Shown: positions 1 to 8,301 of the stretch, one piece after another | How positions within the stretch are numbered: position 1 is the first letter of the stretch | How the letters are laid out: every line of letters starts with the position of its first letter | Source of the DNA: G963677445 sp963677445 | Lineage (GTDB): Bacteria; Bacteroidota; Ignavibacteria; Ignavibacteriales; Melioribacteraceae | Direction: 5' to 3' | Assembly: GCA_963677445.2 (NCBI GenBank) | Contig: CAXXGF010000030.1 | Coordinates: forward strand, 1-64,000 | Length of the DNA stretch: 64,000 nt | Made by a program: the position numbers and the translations under genes | The notes under the pieces: generated by a model | Database searches by the model: none | The model's input: the letters and a program-made list of their open reading frames with translations, nothing else | What the model was told of the DNA's origin: nothing

Positions 1-144
1 AAAATTATTTTCCAGAAGACCCCGCCATCCTTCTTTAAAGCCGAGCACTTCATAACCTTCCATCAAACCTCTTCTGACCACCGCTCTAATAACAGCATTT
101 AGTCCCGGGCAGTCTCCACCCCCGGTTAAAACACCAATTCTCAT
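1..144 (-). CDS. pfkA: 6-phosphofructokinase, N-terminal part (cut by window edge)
   Basis: Only the first 48 codons lie in the window; the gene starts at the ATG complementary to 142-144 and runs off the left edge. The visible N-terminus contains TGGGDCPGLNAVIR, the glycine-rich phosphate-binding loop at the start of phosphofructokinases, which phosphorylate fructose 6-phosphate in glycolysis. The GGGDCPG form (rather than GGDAPG of the E. coli enzyme) is common in enzymes of mixed or PPi specificity, but the residues that decide ATP versus PPi are outside the window. The family call is firm; phosphoryl donor is unknown. Confidence 0.9.
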   Translation of the reverse strand, partial: MRIGVLTGGGDCPGLNAVIRAVVRRGLMEGYEVLGFKEGWRGLLENNF

Positions 145-190
145 CGTAAAACTCCATATTTATATTATTGTAAAATTATCCCGCACAAAA

Positions 191-223
191 AAGGGCTGGA
201 TGATGATTCTCATTCCAACCCTT
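191..223 (-). terminator. Rho-independent terminator after pcrA
   Basis: An imperfect hairpin (AAGGGCTGGA paired with TCCAACCCTT) is followed, reading the minus strand, by a run of six T. It lies just beyond the true end of the pcrA tail and before the phosphofructokinase gene, so it would end pcrA transcription. Confidence 0.7.
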
Positions 224-257
224 CCACAAAACTATTGATTTGTTCAGTAAGTTGAGA

Positions 258-418
258 TTAAATTAACTTTAAGTTTGCGAATTTTGTCAGCAATTGTTTT
301 GTCCCTATTGCTTCAAAAGCCACAGTGACCCGCTGCGTTTCACCCGAACCGGTAATCTGGAGTATTTTACCCGATCCGAATCTTTCGTGAGTGACACGGC
401 TGCCAACCCTTAAAGATC
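258..418 (-). pseudogene. pcrA: Displaced C-terminal tail of PcrA helicase (frameshifted)
   Basis: The frame left by the helicase stop at 410 is continued in a neighbouring frame by about 53 codons reading SLRVGSRVTHERFGSGKI, then ITGSGETQRVTVAFE, and ending ANLKLI-stop at 258. This matches the conserved Tudor-like tail of PcrA/UvrD, known in the family to contact RNA polymerase. A single missing base around 412-425, for example one A in the AAAGAAG run, would restore a protein of about 726 residues, the usual PcrA length. It is therefore the real end of the upstream gene rather than a separate one, and the shift is probably a sequence error or a recent mutation. Confidence 0.8.
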
Positions 419-2431
419 TTCTTTCTGATCAAAATCATCATAACTTTCCTGATACATTTCATCATGTATCTGTTTTCTGCGCCTGCTCGATTTTCTTCCT
501 ACTCCCCCGTTCAATTCCAAATATGTTTCGGGATCAATCTCTTCGATAAATCTCGACCGGCTCTGGTAAGCTACTTCTCCAAAACGGTACCTTGAGCGGG
601 CATAGGTGACAAAAGCTTTTTTCATAGCGCGTGTCAGAGCAACATAAAATAATCTTCTTTCCTCTTCAATCCTGGAATCTGAATCAAACTTTGGATTGAG
701 GGGAAAAATGTCCTCTTCACATCCGGTCATGAATACTACGGGGAATTCAAGTCCCTTCGCGTTGTGAATGGTCATGAGAGTAACTGAGTTTTCTTCCTCT
801 TTATACTCATCAATTCCGGCAACGAGAGATACATCCGCGAGGAAAACATCTATTGTCGCTTCATTATCGCGTGAAGTAAACTCGGTAATTGAGGATAATA
901 GCTCCTGCACGTTATTATATCTTTCATCCGCTTCGGGCGACCCATCCTCTTTATACATTCTCAGGATGCCAAGTTCATCCACAAGGGCGGAAGTAAGTTC
1001 GGCAAGTGATAATTCTTCCTTCAGATCAATGTATTTATCGAGCAGTTGTTTGAATCCTTTAACATTTTTCTGAATTCTTTCTTTAACTTCAATCACCTCA
1101 AAAACTCTTGCCATAGTATCAAAAAGTTTTAGATCAAGTTTCCTTGAAAAAGCTATCATTTTGCTGATGGAAGTATTGCCGATTCCTCTTTGAGGAAAAT
1201 TCATTATCCGTAAAAGGCTCTCTTCATCATTCTGATTGGCAAGCACTCTCAGGTAGGCGATTATATCCTTAACCTCTTTCCTTCTGTAAAACTCAACTCC
1301 ACCGACAATTTTATAAGGAATTTTATTGCGTCTTAATCCCTCTTCAAGGGCTCTTGATTGCGAATGGATTCTGTATAAAATGGCAATATCATTCAGTGAA
1401 AGTTTCTTGGATGAAATTTCTTTTTTAATTTGTTTCACTATCTGAAAAGCTTCATCCTTTTCATCAGCGCACCTGATAAGAGATAATTTCTCCCCTTCCT
1501 CATTTTCTGTCCAGAGATTTTTTTCAATCTGTTCAGAATTATTTTTAATGACAGAATCGGAAGCCGCTAAAATATTTTTTGTCGATCTGTAGTTTTGTTC
1601 GAGCCTGTAAACTTTAGCATCAGCGAAATCCTTGGTAAAATCAAGCATGTTTCTTATTTCGGCGCCACGCCAGCCATAAATTGACTGGGCGTCATCTCCT
1701 ACCACACATACCACAGTCTTGGGAGCGGCGAGCAGCTTTATAATTTCATACTGCGCTTTATTCGTATCCTGGTATTCATCGACAAGAATATACTTGAATT
1801 GTTTTCTGTATTTCTGAAGTACACGGGCGTTATTGTTAAATAACTTGATTGGGTTGAGCAAAAGATCGTCAAAATCCATTGCGCTGTTTTTAAACAGTCT
1901 TTCATTAAAAACCTTGAATATTTCGCCGACCTTTCTATCTGCCGCCGTCTGGGCATGGTGGTTCAAATATTCATCGGGAGTGATCATCTGGTTTTTAAGA
2001 TAACTTATTTTATGCTGAATGCTGTTCGCGGTTAATCCGTCGATGGAGATATTAAGCTCTCCCATAACAGTATTAACAAGAGAAATCGAATCTTCCCTGT
2101 CATAAATGGAAAAATCAGATTCGTAATTAAGCTTCTTTGCTTCAATCCTTAAAATTCTGGCGAATGTGGAATGAAATGTTCCCATCCATATCGACTTCGC
2201 GTTTTCTCCGACAAGTTCGACAATCCGCTCCTTCATTTCATTTGCCGCCTTGTTGGTAAATGTCAGCGCCAGAATTGTGGATGGATCAAAACCCTGATCA
2301 ATAAGATATGCAATTTTATATGTAAGTACTCTTGTTTTGCCTGAACCTGCTCCGGCAACAATCATATGTGAATCGGAATTATACTCTACAGCTTTAAGCT
2401 GGGCATCATTAAGCGTCTTTAATAGCTCCAT
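410..2431 (-). CDS. pcrA: ATP-dependent DNA helicase PcrA/UvrD (SF1A)
   Basis: A 3'-5' DNA helicase of superfamily 1A used in nucleotide excision repair and in clearing recombination intermediates. All signature motifs are visible: Walker A AGAGSGKT at residues 26-33, Walker B VDEYQD, motif III GDDAQSIYGWRGA, motif IV QNYRST, motif V TIHNAKGLEFPVVF and motif VI RRLFYVALTRA. The ATG at 2429-2431 is used because the helicase homology begins within a few residues. The frame ends at 673 residues, short of the usual length of about 725; the missing Tudor-like tail is present downstream in another frame (258-418), so the stop at 410 is almost certainly premature. The helicase core itself is complete. 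Confidence 0.96.
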   Translation of the reverse strand: MELLKTLNDAQLKAVEYNSDSHMIVAGAGSGKTRVLTYKIAYLIDQGFDPSTILALTFTNKAANEMKERIVELVGENAKSIWMGTFHSTFARILRIEAKKLNYESDFSIYDREDSISLVNTVMGELNISIDGLTANSIQHKISYLKNQMITPDEYLNHHAQTAADRKVGEIFKVFNERLFKNSAMDFDDLLLNPIKLFNNNARVLQKYRKQFKYILVDEYQDTNKAQYEIIKLLAAPKTVVCVVGDDAQSIYGWRGAEIRNMLDFTKDFADAKVYRLEQNYRSTKNILAASDSVIKNNSEQIEKNLWTENEEGEKLSLIRCADEKDEAFQIVKQIKKEISSKKLSLNDIAILYRIHSQSRALEEGLRRNKIPYKIVGGVEFYRRKEVKDIIAYLRVLANQNDEESLLRIMNFPQRGIGNTSISKMIAFSRKLDLKLFDTMARVFEVIEVKERIQKNVKGFKQLLDKYIDLKEELSLAELTSALVDELGILRMYKEDGSPEADERYNNVQELLSSITEFTSRDNEATIDVFLADVSLVAGIDEYKEEENSVTLMTIHNAKGLEFPVVFMTGCEEDIFPLNPKFDSDSRIEEERRLFYVALTRAMKKAFVTYARSRYRFGEVAYQSRSRFIEEIDPETYLELNGGVGRKSSRRRKQIHDEMYQESYDDFDQKEDL

Positions 2432-2605
2432 AGACCTTCATTTTTAGTTTGCAAATATATGGAATTTTGAGCAAACATTCAATTAATATTTCTCGCCCAT
2501 CAAAAAGGATAACGCATGTTATATTACAAAACAGCTATGTTTTTGAGCGCCTTAATAATAACGTACCTTTGAAATCAGGAAAGATTTTTTTTGGTAAAAT
2601 AAGGA

Positions 2606-2645
2606 AAAGCCCTGAAAAATATTTGTAGAATATTTTCAGGGCTTT
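2606..2645 (-). terminator. Terminator after aldehyde dehydrogenase
   Basis: A strong inverted repeat, AAAGCCCTGAAAAATATT against AATATTTTCAGGGCTTT with a loop of about five bases, sits 15 bases beyond the stop of the dehydrogenase gene. T-rich sequence follows on the minus strand, as expected for intrinsic termination. The A-rich other flank means it may also work from the opposite side. Confidence 0.75.
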
Positions 2646-2659
2646 AATTAAACATCTAA

Positions 2660-4192
2660 TCAGAGATCAAATTTTATTCCCTGGGCGAGGGGAAGTTCAG
2701 CGCCATAATTAATAGTATTTGTCTGTCTTCTCATATATGCTTTCCAGGCGTCTGAACCAGATTCACGACCGCCGCCGGTTTCTTTTTCACCGCCGAAAGC
2801 TCCGCCAATTTCAGCGCCCGAGGTTCCGATATTAACATTCGCTATTCCACAGTCTGATCCGCGCGCAGATAAAAATTCCTCAGCTTCGCGTAAATCATTT
2901 GTGAATATGGATGAAGAAAGCCCCTGAACAACATCATTATGAATATCTATGGCATTGCTTACCTCACCTTTATACTTAATGAGATAAAGGATAGGAGCGA
3001 ATGTTTCTTCCTGAACTATTTCAAAATGATTTTCGGCTTCAACAATCGCCGGTTTTACGTAACATCCTGATTCATAACCTTCACCTTCGAGAACTTCGCC
3101 GCCATAAATTACTGTTCCCCCTTCTTCTTTTACTTTAACCAGGGCGTGTTTGAAATCTTCAACCGCGGCTTTATCTATGAGCGGCCCGACATGGTTGTTC
3201 TGATCAAGCGGATCCCCGATCTTGAGGGTTTCATAAGCTTTAACAACCACCGATTTAACTTTTTCATAAATATCTTCATGGATAATAAGTCTTCGGGTTG
3301 TTGTACATCTCTGACCGGCAGTGCCTACCGCGCCGAAGACCACAGCCGGAACAGCCATCTTCAGGTCGGCGTTGGGAGTCATTATAATAGCGTTATTTCC
3401 CCCAAGTTCAAGTATTGTGCGTCCGAATCTTTTTGAAATTACTTCCGCGCCATGACGTCCGACAGCGGTTGAACCGGTGATGGAAACCAGTGGCACTCTC
3501 TTGTCATTCAGCATTTTTTCACCAACTGTTGAGCCTCTTCCTATAACAAGAGAAAAGAGCCCCTCGGGAAGTTTTTCTTCTTTAATTACATCGGCCAGAA
3601 TATTCTGTACCGCGATTGCTGTAAGAGGAACCTTTGATGAAGGTTTCCAGAGGTTGGCGTCGCCGCAAACTGTTGCCAGCATTGAGTTCCATGACCATAC
3701 CGCGACCGGGAAATTGAATGCTGAGATTATACCGATAACTCCGAGAGGATGATACTGATCATACATTCTGTGGTTCGGCCTTTCGGAATGCATTGTGAAA
3801 CCATAAAGCTGACGCGACTGACCGACAGCGAAATCGCATATATCAATCATTTCCTGCACTTCACCCAGACCTTCCTGAAGTGATTTACCCATTTCATAAG
3901 ATACAAGGGTTCCAAGTTCAGTTTTATATTCACGCAGTTTCATCCCCACTTTTCTTACAACTTCACCTCTCAGAGGAGCAGGAACTTTACGCCAGACTTT
4001 GTAGGCTTCATGAGCTTTAGCGACAACTTTGTCATAATCAGCTTCGGAACACTGGTAAACATTCGCGATATGTTTTCCGTCAACAGGTGATGATATTTTC
4101 AGCATTCCAGCGTCGGTGGTTTCATTCCATTCCAGCCCTGTAGATGAGCCGTAATTATTTTCTTTAATTCCAAGTTTCTTTAAAAAATCCAT
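2660..4192 (-). CDS. Aldehyde dehydrogenase, ALDH7 (antiquitin / aminoadipate semialdehyde) type
   Basis: A 510-residue NAD(P)-dependent aldehyde dehydrogenase. The catalytic cysteine is C296 in GQRCTTTRR and the general-base glutamate is E262 in ELGGNN; the oxyanion Asn lies in AFNFPVAVW near 160. The GQRCTTTRR and ELGGNNAII wording is characteristic of ALDH7 (antiquitin, AmaB/Pcd), which oxidises 2-aminoadipate semialdehyde/piperideine-6-carboxylate in lysine breakdown. No lysine aminotransferase is next door, so the substrate is inferred from family only. It lies 17 bases downstream of the Rrf2 regulator on the same strand, which suggests one operon under that regulator, and is followed by a strong terminator. 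Confidence 0.9.
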   Translation of the reverse strand: MDFLKKLGIKENNYGSSTGLEWNETTDAGMLKISSPVDGKHIANVYQCSEADYDKVVAKAHEAYKVWRKVPAPLRGEVVRKVGMKLREYKTELGTLVSYEMGKSLQEGLGEVQEMIDICDFAVGQSRQLYGFTMHSERPNHRMYDQYHPLGVIGIISAFNFPVAVWSWNSMLATVCGDANLWKPSSKVPLTAIAVQNILADVIKEEKLPEGLFSLVIGRGSTVGEKMLNDKRVPLVSITGSTAVGRHGAEVISKRFGRTILELGGNNAIIMTPNADLKMAVPAVVFGAVGTAGQRCTTTRRLIIHEDIYEKVKSVVVKAYETLKIGDPLDQNNHVGPLIDKAAVEDFKHALVKVKEEGGTVIYGGEVLEGEGYESGCYVKPAIVEAENHFEIVQEETFAPILYLIKYKGEVSNAIDIHNDVVQGLSSSIFTNDLREAEEFLSARGSDCGIANVNIGTSGAEIGGAFGGEKETGGGRESGSDAWKAYMRRQTNTINYGAELPLAQGIKFDL

Positions 4193-4209
4193 TTTTTCCT
4201 CATATTTTG

Positions 4210-4644
4210 TTATTTATATGATGATTTAATACCTATTTCCCTTGATATGAAGTCCAAAGTAATTCTCCTCATTTTCTCCTCAATCTCAATCTGGATATCG
4301 GAAAAAAGAGAAAGGAAATACTCATTATACGTCGCGCTGATCTTAGCGGTATTTCCATTTTTATTGGATACATCCAGATGAAATGCTTTTTGTTCTTCCA
4401 CAGCACAGTAAATTTCCTGTAAATGCAAAGATTTCGGGTCTTTGCGCAGGATAAATCCTCCCGCGGAACCTTTTATGCTTTCAACAATATTTTGTTTTAC
4501 AAGCATTGATAATATTTTCCGAAGTTTGGAAGCATTTACTCCGGTATAATCTGAAATTTCGCTGCTGCTTTTGGGCCGGGGATAAACCTCCGATAAAAAA
4601 CAGAGAGCTTTTACCGCATTTGATAGTTTTGTAGACGCTGACAT
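4210..4644 (-). CDS. Rrf2-family transcriptional regulator lacking the FeS cysteines
   Basis: A 144-residue Rrf2-type repressor with a winged helix-turn-helix at about residues 10-62 (KLSNAVKALCFLSEVY, then SSEISDYTGVNASKLRKILSM and a GSAGGFILRKDP wing) and a helical dimerisation tail. Iron-sulfur members such as IscR and NsrR carry three conserved cysteines around residues 90-110; the corresponding region here (EEQKAFHLDVSNKNGN) has none, so it is more like cysteine-independent members such as YwnA. It is the first gene of an apparent operon with the ALDH7 dehydrogenase, divergent from rsmI, and has a perfect palindrome just upstream of its start that is a likely autoregulatory operator. The effector is unknown. 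Confidence 0.88.
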   Translation of the reverse strand: MSASTKLSNAVKALCFLSEVYPRPKSSSEISDYTGVNASKLRKILSMLVKQNIVESIKGSAGGFILRKDPKSLHLQEIYCAVEEQKAFHLDVSNKNGNTAKISATYNEYFLSLFSDIQIEIEEKMRRITLDFISREIGIKSSYK

Positions 4645-4658
4645 AATTTTTTTTATTT

Positions 4659-4675
4659 GTTACATATAGTGTAAC
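4659..4675. promoter_or_regulatory. Candidate Rrf2 operator, perfect palindrome
   Basis: GTTACA-TATAG-TGTAAC is a perfect 6-5-6 inverted repeat starting 14 bases upstream of the Rrf2 start codon, within the divergent spacer to rsmI. A two-fold symmetric site this close to a repressor gene is typical of autoregulation. That Rrf2 binds here is inference. Confidence 0.55.
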
Positions 4676-4767
4676 ATATCTAAAAAATAAAATCAATAAT
4701 AATTTTTCTTTTTTCAATTTAACTGGAATCGGGAGAAGTAATAAGATATATTCGGAATAAAAAATAT

Positions 4768-5454
4768 ATGAAACAAGGCACACTATATATAGTCGCTACT
4801 CCGATAGGCAATTTGGGAGATATAACCTACAGAGCTATTGAAACATTAAAAACCGTAAATTTTATTTTGTGTGAAGATACACGCACGAGCTCTGCCCTGC
4901 TGAAACATTATGATATTCACACTCCTCTCATTTCCTTTAACGCTCACAGCGAAATAAATAAAAGCGGAATAGCGATTGAAAAAATCCTTTCCGGAGAAGA
5001 GGGGGCTTTAATTTCTGACGCGGGAACGCCATGCATTTCAGATCCCGGGGTGCGGCTGGTAAATAAAGCAAGATCAGCAGGGATTAAAGTTACCGGAATT
5101 CCAGGCGCGAACGCCGCCATTCTTGCCCTTAGTATTTCGGGACTACCAACTGATTCCTTTATTTTTGACGGTTTTCTGCCACAGAAAAAAGGACGTCAAA
5201 AAAAACTTCTGGAAATAAAAGATGAAAAAAGAACCGTTGTTCTTTATGAATCTGTCTACCGAATTCAAAAACTCCTGAAAGAACTTGCCGATTATATGCC
5301 GGAAAGAAATATTACCATCTGGCGCGAACTGACAAAAAAGTTCGAGGAATCGTGGAGCGGTACACCTGAAGAAATAATGGAAGATATTGAAGAGAAACAG
5401 GTAAAAGGAGAATTCGTGGTTCTGATTCCCCCTTCCACCTGGAAAACTGACTAA
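4768..5454 (+). CDS. rsmI: 16S rRNA (cytidine-1402 2'-O)-methyltransferase RsmI
   Basis: A 228-residue SAM-dependent methyltransferase of the tetrapyrrole-methylase fold that 2'-O-methylates C1402 in the decoding centre of 16S rRNA. The diagnostic N-terminal ATPIGNLGDITYRAIETL, the EDTR motif, the SDAGTPCISDPG loop and GFLPQKKGRQ are all present. The length is slightly short of the E. coli protein (286) because the extra C-terminal domain is absent, which is common in this lineage. It converges on apt with a 4-base overlap of coding ends. Confidence 0.96.
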   Translation: MKQGTLYIVATPIGNLGDITYRAIETLKTVNFILCEDTRTSSALLKHYDIHTPLISFNAHSEINKSGIAIEKILSGEEGALISDAGTPCISDPGVRLVNKARSAGIKVTGIPGANAAILALSISGLPTDSFIFDGFLPQKKGRQKKLLEIKDEKRTVVLYESVYRIQKLLKELADYMPERNITIWRELTKKFEESWSGTPEEIMEDIEEKQVKGEFVVLIPPSTWKTD

Positions 5455-5963
5455 TATTTTATCAGACTCTGGATATCATAACCCGATAATTTTTTACGTC
5501 CATTTAAGAATTCAAGTTCAATAAGGAAAGATATGCCCGCTATCACTCCTCCCGATTTTTCAACAAGTTTGCAGGCGGCTTCCATAGTTCCCCCGGTCGC
5601 GAGGAGATCATCATGCAGAAGCACAATGTCGCCTTTATTTATCGCGTCCTTATGTATCTCAATCTGGTCTGTTCCATATTCGAGTTCATAAGATTCTGAA
5701 ATCGTCTCTGCCGGTAATTTACCAGGTTTCCTGACAGGAACAAATCCGGCTCCCGCATATATAGCGATTGCAGGACCAAAAATAAAGCCCCTTGATTCTA
5801 TTCCCACCACTTTCGTAATCTTTTTCTCTTTAATAAATTCATTAAACCGGTCAAGCGCTTCCTTCATCGCGCTGTGATCTTTAAGAAGAGTTGTAATATC
5901 TTTGAAGATGATACCTTCTTTCGGAAATCCGGGGATACTTCTGATATACTTTGCCAGATCCAT
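5451..5963 (-). CDS. apt: Adenine phosphoribosyltransferase
   Basis: A 170-residue type I phosphoribosyltransferase that salvages adenine to AMP with PRPP. The family signatures are clear: SIPGFPKEGIIFKDITTLL at the N-terminus, VGIESRGFIFGPAIA, the KPGKLP loop and the PRPP-binding motif VLLHDDLLATGGTM. Length is standard. It is the last gene of a minus-strand group (dusB, PAP2-like, polX, apt), 7 bases after polX, and its stop overlaps the 3' end of the convergent rsmI. Confidence 0.97.
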   Translation of the reverse strand: MDLAKYIRSIPGFPKEGIIFKDITTLLKDHSAMKEALDRFNEFIKEKKITKVVGIESRGFIFGPAIAIYAGAGFVPVRKPGKLPAETISESYELEYGTDQIEIHKDAINKGDIVLLHDDLLATGGTMEAACKLVEKSGGVIAGISFLIELEFLNGRKKLSGYDIQSLIKY

Positions 5964-5970
5964 TATTTAC

Positions 5971-7656
5971 CTAAAATTTTAGTTTTCTGTTTACGCGACG
6001 TTTCAGGAATTTTTTAAAATCCCTGATGCCATAATAATTGATTACTTCATCCATCATTAAACCGGCCTTTCTGCACATCGTAATTCCATAATTAAGATCA
6101 TAAATGGCCTTCTCGGAATGAGCGTCGGGATTTATGGCAATCTTACAGCCTTTCTCTCTCGCGTAATAAATATATTTCCAGTCGAGGTCCATTCGCAGCG
6201 GATTGGTATTCATTTCAATCGCCACATCGTTAGCCACACAGGCGTCGATAACTTTTTTCATATCCACATTATATGCGTCCCTCGATAATAATAACCGGCC
6301 CGAAGGATGTCCAAGGATATCGGTATGAGGGTTTTCCACAGCTTTTATCATTCTTGCTGTCATCTCTTCCCCAGGCATATCAAATCTTGAATGAACCGAA
6401 GAAATGACAAGATCAAATTCAGTAAGAAACTCTTCCGGATAATCCAGCTCCCCATCAACGAGGATATCACTTTCAATACCGGGAATAATTTTAACATCCG
6501 CGGTTTTGTTCAGTTCGGTAATCTCCTTAATCTGGTTTTCCACATCCTCTTCGGTCAGCCCGTTAGCGTAAAAAGCTGTCTGGCTGTGGTCAGTAATCCC
6601 CATATACTGAAAACCGGCTTTGGCGGCCTGCGCGGACATTTCGGCAAGAGAATTGTTGCCATCTGTAGAGTGTGTATGGACATGAAGCAAACCTTTCATT
6701 TTTTTGAAACTCAGATCACTTTCGGTTCTGAGATTTTCCGGAGCTTCAAAATACTCGGCCTCGCGCATTTCAGGAATAACATAGGGAAAATCAAGTTTTT
6801 TAAAGATATCCTTTTCCTTTTTTACCCCATCAATATCACCGGAATACCCCATTTTTTCAAGAAATGCTTTTGAGGCGCTCCGCTCAAAAAGAATCTTCGG
6901 ATATCTGTCGGGATCATGGGTTATCAATAGTTTATACCGGGTTCCCCTTGTAATGGTTAATTGTTTATAGTCGGAATCGAATTTATAATATTCTATATCT
7001 CTGATAACCCGCTGAAATTCATTTATACAGGGATTAACCTCTTTGGCCATAACAAGTATCTCAATATTATTCACAATATTGGCCCCCCGTCTGAGTTCAC
7101 CGACAGGCTCAAAAGAAATAACGCTGGGAAGCTGTTCCAGTATTTCTTTCGCTTCATAATATCTGTTCAGAGCCATATGATAATGTGTCTGTCCCGTCAT
7201 TCTTTTTATGCGGTTTATCTCGGCAAGTATCTTCTCCTGCATATGCTGCCCAAAGCCGGGAACTTTGACAATTTTACCATTATTACAAGCTTCTTCGAGG
7301 GATTCAACATCAGTGATTCCAAGCTCATCATAGAGATATTTGATTCTTCGGCCTCCAAGACCTCTCAGCTTTATCAACTCAAAAACTCCGGGAGGAACGT
7401 CTTTTTTATGTTTGTCAAATTCTTTGACTTTTCCCTGGTTGGTAAGCTGGAAAACTACGGCCCTGATTCCCCGTCCAATACCTCTGACTTTTTTTATTGT
7501 GCCATCTTTAATGGCAGTTTCCAAATCTCCTCTGAATCTTCTGATGGCATTCGCTCCGTTGCGGTAAGCCAAAACCTTAAATCTGTTGGCTTCTTTAAAT
7601 TCCATCAGATCACCCATCTGTTCAAGCGCATCTACTAAATCTTTTTTTAAAGACAT
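5971..7656 (-). CDS. polX: PolX-family protein: PHP exonuclease with degenerate polymerase palm
   Basis: A 561-residue bacterial X-family DNA polymerase homologue, a family that works in gap filling and repair. Order of domains: N-terminal 8-kDa-like and fingers helix-hairpin-helix region (about 1-150), palm (about 160-300) and a C-terminal PHP phosphoesterase (about 325-561). The PHP metal ligands look complete: HVHTHSTDG, GITDHS, GIESDI, SVHSRF, GHPSGR, MNTNP and NPDAHS. In contrast the palm motif that carries the two catalytic aspartates (usually GDIDxLV) reads NNIEILV at residues 196-202, so both acids are changed (D to N, D to E). The protein may therefore be a 3'-5' exonuclease with little or no polymerase activity. 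Confidence 0.92.
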   Translation of the reverse strand: MSLKKDLVDALEQMGDLMEFKEANRFKVLAYRNGANAIRRFRGDLETAIKDGTIKKVRGIGRGIRAVVFQLTNQGKVKEFDKHKKDVPPGVFELIKLRGLGGRRIKYLYDELGITDVESLEEACNNGKIVKVPGFGQHMQEKILAEINRIKRMTGQTHYHMALNRYYEAKEILEQLPSVISFEPVGELRRGANIVNNIEILVMAKEVNPCINEFQRVIRDIEYYKFDSDYKQLTITRGTRYKLLITHDPDRYPKILFERSASKAFLEKMGYSGDIDGVKKEKDIFKKLDFPYVIPEMREAEYFEAPENLRTESDLSFKKMKGLLHVHTHSTDGNNSLAEMSAQAAKAGFQYMGITDHSQTAFYANGLTEEDVENQIKEITELNKTADVKIIPGIESDILVDGELDYPEEFLTEFDLVISSVHSRFDMPGEEMTARMIKAVENPHTDILGHPSGRLLLSRDAYNVDMKKVIDACVANDVAIEMNTNPLRMDLDWKYIYYAREKGCKIAINPDAHSEKAIYDLNYGITMCRKAGLMMDEVINYYGIRDFKKFLKRRVNRKLKF

Positions 7657-8301
7657 TTATCCCGAAATTTTTGTGATAAAATAAAGTTGTATATAAGTAG
7701 TAAAAAATCCAAACACCGCACCCGCGATAACCTGCATGTAAGTATGTTTTTTAAGAATAATTCGTGACCATCCTATAAGCAATAATAAAAGCGGGTACCA
7801 GAATGAAATATTTCCTGTAAAATAAAAATAAACTGCTAAAGGAACTGCGGCCGCTATCAAATGAGCGCTTATCTTCCAGTACCGGTTTATTATAACCAGC
7901 AGCGTGAGAACAACTGCATAAATAAACCACATATAATAAATAATATTGACCGTTTCATAAAAATAAGCAGCAAACCCTGAAAAAAGACTTAATATAATCC
8001 CCGAAAGGTACGGCCTGACTCTTTCTTCCTTCACCGTCGCATCATCATCGCCAATATAACCCCTTTTCCTCCAGTAAATAAAAATGGCCAATGGGAGTAA
8101 TAAACCGGACAAAACAGAGAGCGCAATATTAAAAATCAACTCTCTTTCCGATAAGGAGTTACCATAAGATAAAAAAATAAATAAAAAAGTACAAAAAACA
8201 GGAGGAATAAATATAGTGGAAATAATCCGCGCCACAGTTTTTTTATAGTTTTTGTCTGTTATTTTATCTATTATTTTCTCTCTCATCATCACTATTTCCA
8301 T
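7657..8301 (-). CDS. PAP2-like integral membrane phosphatase (divergent)
   Basis: A 214-residue protein with about six hydrophobic segments. It resembles type 2 phosphatidic-acid phosphatases: EERVRPY stands where the first motif (KxxxxxxRP) is expected, KISAH where PSGH is expected, and SRIILKKHTYMQ fits SRx5Hx3D except for the last acid. Members dephosphorylate lipid phosphates such as undecaprenyl pyrophosphate at the membrane. The motifs are incomplete, so function is tentative. The start codon lies inside the 3' end of dusB (38-base overlap; alternative ATGs at 8289 and 8286 also lie inside dusB), and its stop touches polX, indicating translational coupling. Confidence 0.6.
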   Translation of the reverse strand: MEIVMMREKIIDKITDKNYKKTVARIISTIFIPPVFCTFLFIFLSYGNSLSERELIFNIALSVLSGLLLPLAIFIYWRKRGYIGDDDATVKEERVRPYLSGIILSLFSGFAAYFYETVNIIYYMWFIYAVVLTLLVIINRYWKISAHLIAAAVPLAVYFYFTGNISFWYPLLLLLIGWSRIILKKHTYMQVIAGAVFGFFTTYIQLYFITKISG

